Shown one piece after another: positions 31,151 to 33,738 of a DNA stretch of 33,738 nucleotides. The number at the start of each line of letters is the position of its first letter. Within the stretch, counting starts at the first letter, position 1. The notes below the pieces were generated by a model. The model was given only the letters and a program-made list of their open reading frames with translations, was not told the origin of the DNA and ran no database searches. This DNA is from Halococcus agarilyticus (GTDB lineage Archaea; Halobacteriota; Halobacteria; Halobacteriales; Halococcaceae). Where the stretch lies: contig NZ_BAFM01000027.1 in the NCBI RefSeq assembly GCF_000334895.1, forward strand, positions 1 to 33,738. The letters run 5' to 3'. The position numbers and the translations under genes were made by a program.

Positions 31151-32296
31151 ATGAACGTCTCCCGCGAGCAGTACGATGCAATCGTCGTCGGTGTCGGCGG
31201 GATGGGGAGTGCTGCTGTCTATCGATTCGCCGAGCGCGGGCTTGACGTTCTCGGCATCGAGCGCTTCGACGTCCCGCACGCCCGCGGGTCGAGCCACGGG
31301 AGTACCCGCATCGTCCGGCTCACACAGCCCGAAGACCCCTCTTACGTACCGCTTGCACGAGCCACCTTCGAGAACTGGCGCGACCTCGAAGCGGCAACCG
31401 GCCACGACCTCCTCACCACCACCGGCTCGATTCACGCCAGTCCCGCCGACGCGGACCTGTTTACTGAGGCTCGCCGCTCGGTCGAGGCACACGACATCGA
31501 CCACGAGGTGCTCACTGGGACGGAGGTGAATGAGCGCTTTCCGGGGTACGACCTGCCATCAGATCATCGAGCGGTCTACCAGCCCGACGGCGGCTTCGTC
31601 GACTGCGAACAGGCCGTGATCGCCCACGTCGAAGCTGCCCATGCCGAAGGAGCCACCATCAAAGCCCGCGAGCGGGTCCTCGACTGGCGCGAAACCGGCG
31701 ACGGTGTCCGAGTGAAAACCGACAAGGGTCGCTACGAGGCCGACGATCTGGTGGTGACCGCAGGCGCGTGGGCCAGCGAGTTCTTCCCCGACCTCGCGTC
31801 GGAGCTCACACCATGCCGGCGGATCATGGCGTGGCTCCAGCCCGACGAGCCCGAGCAGTTCCAGCCGGAGACGTTCCCCGTGTTCAGCCTCGCCGGCGAG
31901 CACGGCGACGGGTACGGCTTCCCGATCCACGACGTGCCGGGGTTCAAGTTCGGTCGCGAGCCGTCGCTGCCGAACGCCGTCGATCCCGACGAAATGCCAC
32001 GAGAGCCGACGACCATCGAGGAGGAACGCCACCGCGAGTTCGCCGAAGCGTACTTTCCGGATGGAGCCGGACCGACGATGCAGCTCCAAACTTGCGTGAT
32101 CACCGAATCATCCGACGGCCACTTCGTGCTCGGCAGTCACCCGGATTACGAAAGCGTCCACGTCGCCGCCGGATTCACCGGCCACGGGTTCAAGTTCACC
32201 GCCGTCGTCGGCGAGATTCTTGCGGATTTCGTTACTGCTGACGATACCGACCACGCCGTCGATCTCCACCGAATCGACCGGTTCTTCGACTCGTAG
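31151..32296 (+). CDS. FAD-dependent oxidoreductase, monomeric sarcosine oxidase/SoxB family
   Basis: This 381-residue DAO-family flavoenzyme oxidises the C-N bond of N-methylated or secondary amino acids such as sarcosine, N-methyltryptophan or pipecolate, giving H2O2. Visible are the FAD-binding VVGVGGMGSAAVYRF (G14, G16, G19), GIERFDVPHARGSSHGSTRI (the family's flavin-contact segment), and Cys315 in LQTCVITESSDGHFVLG. The same number is the covalent flavin Cys in Bacillus monomeric sarcosine oxidase. A second conserved block is VHVAAGFTGHGFKFTAVVGE. The ATG at 31151 is chosen over a TTG two codons earlier. No clear TATA box is seen. The substrate cannot be fixed, but covalent FAD attachment looks conserved. 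Confidence 0.9.
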   Translation: MNVSREQYDAIVVGVGGMGSAAVYRFAERGLDVLGIERFDVPHARGSSHGSTRIVRLTQPEDPSYVPLARATFENWRDLEAATGHDLLTTTGSIHASPADADLFTEARRSVEAHDIDHEVLTGTEVNERFPGYDLPSDHRAVYQPDGGFVDCEQAVIAHVEAAHAEGATIKARERVLDWRETGDGVRVKTDKGRYEADDLVVTAGAWASEFFPDLASELTPCRRIMAWLQPDEPEQFQPETFPVFSLAGEHGDGYGFPIHDVPGFKFGREPSLPNAVDPDEMPREPTTIEEERHREFAEAYFPDGAGPTMQLQTCVITESSDGHFVLGSHPDYESVHVAAGFTGHGFKFTAVVGEILADFVTADDTDHAVDLHRIDRFFDS

Positions 32297-32385
32297 AACC
32301 TCCAATCGAAATCCCTCGGAGCACTCTGCACTCCCACAGGGCCCTCACCAAGGTATTGTATACGAGCGACTGCTGCTGGCAACTA

Positions 32386-33179
32386 ATGGCTACGAGAGGC
32401 CCCTCGTCGGTAACTGCATCTGCCCCTGGTAGTGTGACGCCGATCTTCGTCCCACCGCAATCTCCACAAGACGGGTCGTTTGGAGTGAGTTTCGCCATCG
32501 AAGACGGCGTCGATGCTATGGTCGAGTCCAGTGCCGATACATCGGTCAGCCTTGACGAAGAGCCCACTACCTTCGAGCCCGTCGAGAACGTCCTTCGACA
32601 GCTCGACGTCTCGGCAACGGTATCGCTGACCGCGTCGGTTCCGGTCGGGTATGGGTTCGGGGCCAGCGGTGCCGCAACCCTCGCCACTGCGCTTGCTGCC
32701 AACGACGCGTTCGATCTCGAACGGAGCCGCGAGGACCTCCTCGAAGCGGCCCATCGCGCAGAGATCGAAGCCGGGACCGGTCTCGGCGATGTCTTCATTC
32801 AGGATCGTGGCGGTCTCGTCTGGAACACTGGTGACGGACCCCAGCGCTCGGAGTTGTCGGCCGATCTCGCGTACACCGCGATCGATGGCATCACTACCAG
32901 CACTGTCCTCGATGACGAGCAGACACTCGAACGAGTTCGTGAGTGCGGGCGGGAGAGTCTGTCGCGTTTCTCTCCCGAGAACTCCTCGACCTGTCATGGG
33001 AGTTCGTGCAGCGGAGTGAGCTCGCAACTGATCGGATCAGCGAGGAAGTTCAGCGCGTCGAACGAGACGGTGGTGCCGCCAGCATGGCGATGCTCGGCGA
33101 AACCGTCATCGCTACCGGCGCGCAGAACCTCCTCGACCGAACGACTCGAATCACGAACGAGGGAGCGCGAATTTGCTGA
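32386..33179 (+). pseudogene. Pantoate kinase (GHMP family), frameshifted
   Basis: From ATG 32386 the frame reads TASAPGSVTPIFVPPQSPQD, SVPVGYGFGASGAATLATAL (GHMP ATP loop) and AEIEAGTGLGDVFIQDRGGL, all as in archaeal pantoate kinase, which phosphorylates pantoate on the way to CoA. After RECGRESLSRF the frame is lost. The expected C-terminus (SRELLDLSWEFVQRSELATD, MAMLGETVIATGAQNLLDRT) continues in another frame to the TGA at 33177-33179. Removing one TC from the TTCTCTCC tract near 32965 would join the two frames. A TATA-like TATTGTATA (32354-32362) precedes the ATG. The enzyme is essential for CoA in archaea, so this is probably a spare copy, or a sequencing error. Confidence 0.75.
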
Positions 33180-33643
33180 TTTGAGGACTCAGAGAGAGAA
33201 AGGTTACACCTTCCTGCACAACTGTGGCGGTGAATCCGACCTCTGCGACGACATCCGTGCCAATTGGCAACAAGATCTAAGGGATAGCCACCCATAACGA
33301 GACGTGCAGGCGTGTTTGCCTGTGCTACGTGCGGTCAACATGGGAACACCGTGCGTAGGAGTATACGCGAACCACGGGCCGGGGGGCAAACCGACCGGCC
33401 CACTTTCCAGCCGGATACTCGCCAAGGGATGGGACCAGGGTGACGCACTCATTGATAGTTCTGATGGCGAGATCGCGCTGTTGGTCATGACTCGTACCGT
33501 ACTGGCTACTGTGAGCTAACGGATACGCCTCTGTGGCATTCTATGTCGCGCAGAACCCAGCGGACCTCTCTCGTATCATCACCTTGTCGCCAGAATCACT
33601 TAAAAAATCAGCGGCCATACAACGATAGTGCCAGTGGATCAAT
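33180..33643. other. Intergenic gap at the right end
   Basis: No supported gene. An inverted repeat CAGGCG-TGTTTG-CCTG-like patch lies near 33308, and a GC hairpin (GGGCCGG/CCGGCCC) near 33376-33402. The stretch separates the pantoate kinase remnant from the convergent partial gene. Confidence 0.3.
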
Positions 33644-33738
33644 TCAGGGGGCTGTGGTGAGTTCTCCATCGTCTTCGAGCATCGACTCTGCTGCGAGAGC
33701 CGCGTTGAAACCGATGATGCCCACATATCCGTCCTGAT
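33644..33738 (-). CDS. C-terminal end of an unidentified gene running off the window
   Basis: The minus strand reads QDGYVGIIGFNAALAAESML and EDDGELTTAP before a TGA at 33644-33646. The acidic, coding-like tail continues beyond the window edge. About 30 residues are too few to name the family. Confidence 0.45.
   Translation of the reverse strand, partial: QDGYVGIIGFNAALAAESMLEDDGELTTAP

Overview
The window looks like an accessory region of a halophilic archaeon (class Halobacteria). The proteins are strongly acidic, most genes have a TATA-like box 24-33 bp upstream of an ATG with no room for a Shine-Dalgarno leader, exported proteins carry Tat-lipoprotein signals, and the insertion-sequence debris belongs to families common in haloarchaea. 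Species and replicon cannot be read from the sequence. The many short single-gene units on alternating strands, paralogous fragments and dead transposons suggest a megaplasmid or a plastic chromosomal island.

Layout. (1) 1-2650: AT-rich remains of a CUT1 sugar ABC transporter (substrate-binding lipoprotein, one permease, and a second permease whose start is frame-broken at the window edge). (2) 2733-4205: decayed IS6-like and IS701-like transposases, then about 700 bp without a convincing gene. (3) 4934-9189: an IclR regulator, a DapA/KDG-dehydratase-type lyase, a UxuA-type mannonate dehydratase and a uronate-dehydrogenase-like NAD enzyme, a sugar-acid catabolic block. (4) 9346-14325: two enolase-superfamily sugar-acid dehydratases on opposite strands, separated and flanked by IS630 and IS6 remnants and a broken paralogue of the uronate dehydrogenase. 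(5) 14320-18771 (minus): a NitT/TauT-type ABC operon (binding protein, ATPase, two permeases) ending in the first 62 codons of an amidohydrolase that is fused to a transposase fragment. (6) 19340-28917: second IclR, two Gfo/Idh/MocA oxidoreductases, a LarA-like racemase, an FAH-family hydrolase, a divergent enolase-like protein, a truncated glycerate kinase and an intact paralogue of the amidohydrolase. (7) 29136-33738: a serine recombinase with three in-frame stops, a small acidic protein, a sarcosine-oxidase-like flavoenzyme, a frameshifted pantoate kinase and the tail of an unidentified gene.

How the genes may work together (inference). Region 3 plus the dehydratases of region 4 fits oxidative degradation of hexuronates or other sugar acids: oxidation at C1, dehydration by an enolase-superfamily or UxuA enzyme, and DapA-family processing of the keto-deoxy acid, controlled by IclR. 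Regions 5 and 6 look like a separate catabolic island in which an organic acid is imported by the NitT/TauT transporter and processed by Gfo/Idh dehydrogenases, a LarA-type racemase, a non-canonical enolase-superfamily enzyme, an FAH hydrolase and an amidohydrolase. I do not recognise this exact set as a described pathway, and it is the best candidate here for an undescribed system. The transport operon and the intact amidohydrolase are tied together because a 74%-identical amidohydrolase N-terminus sits at the end of the transport operon.
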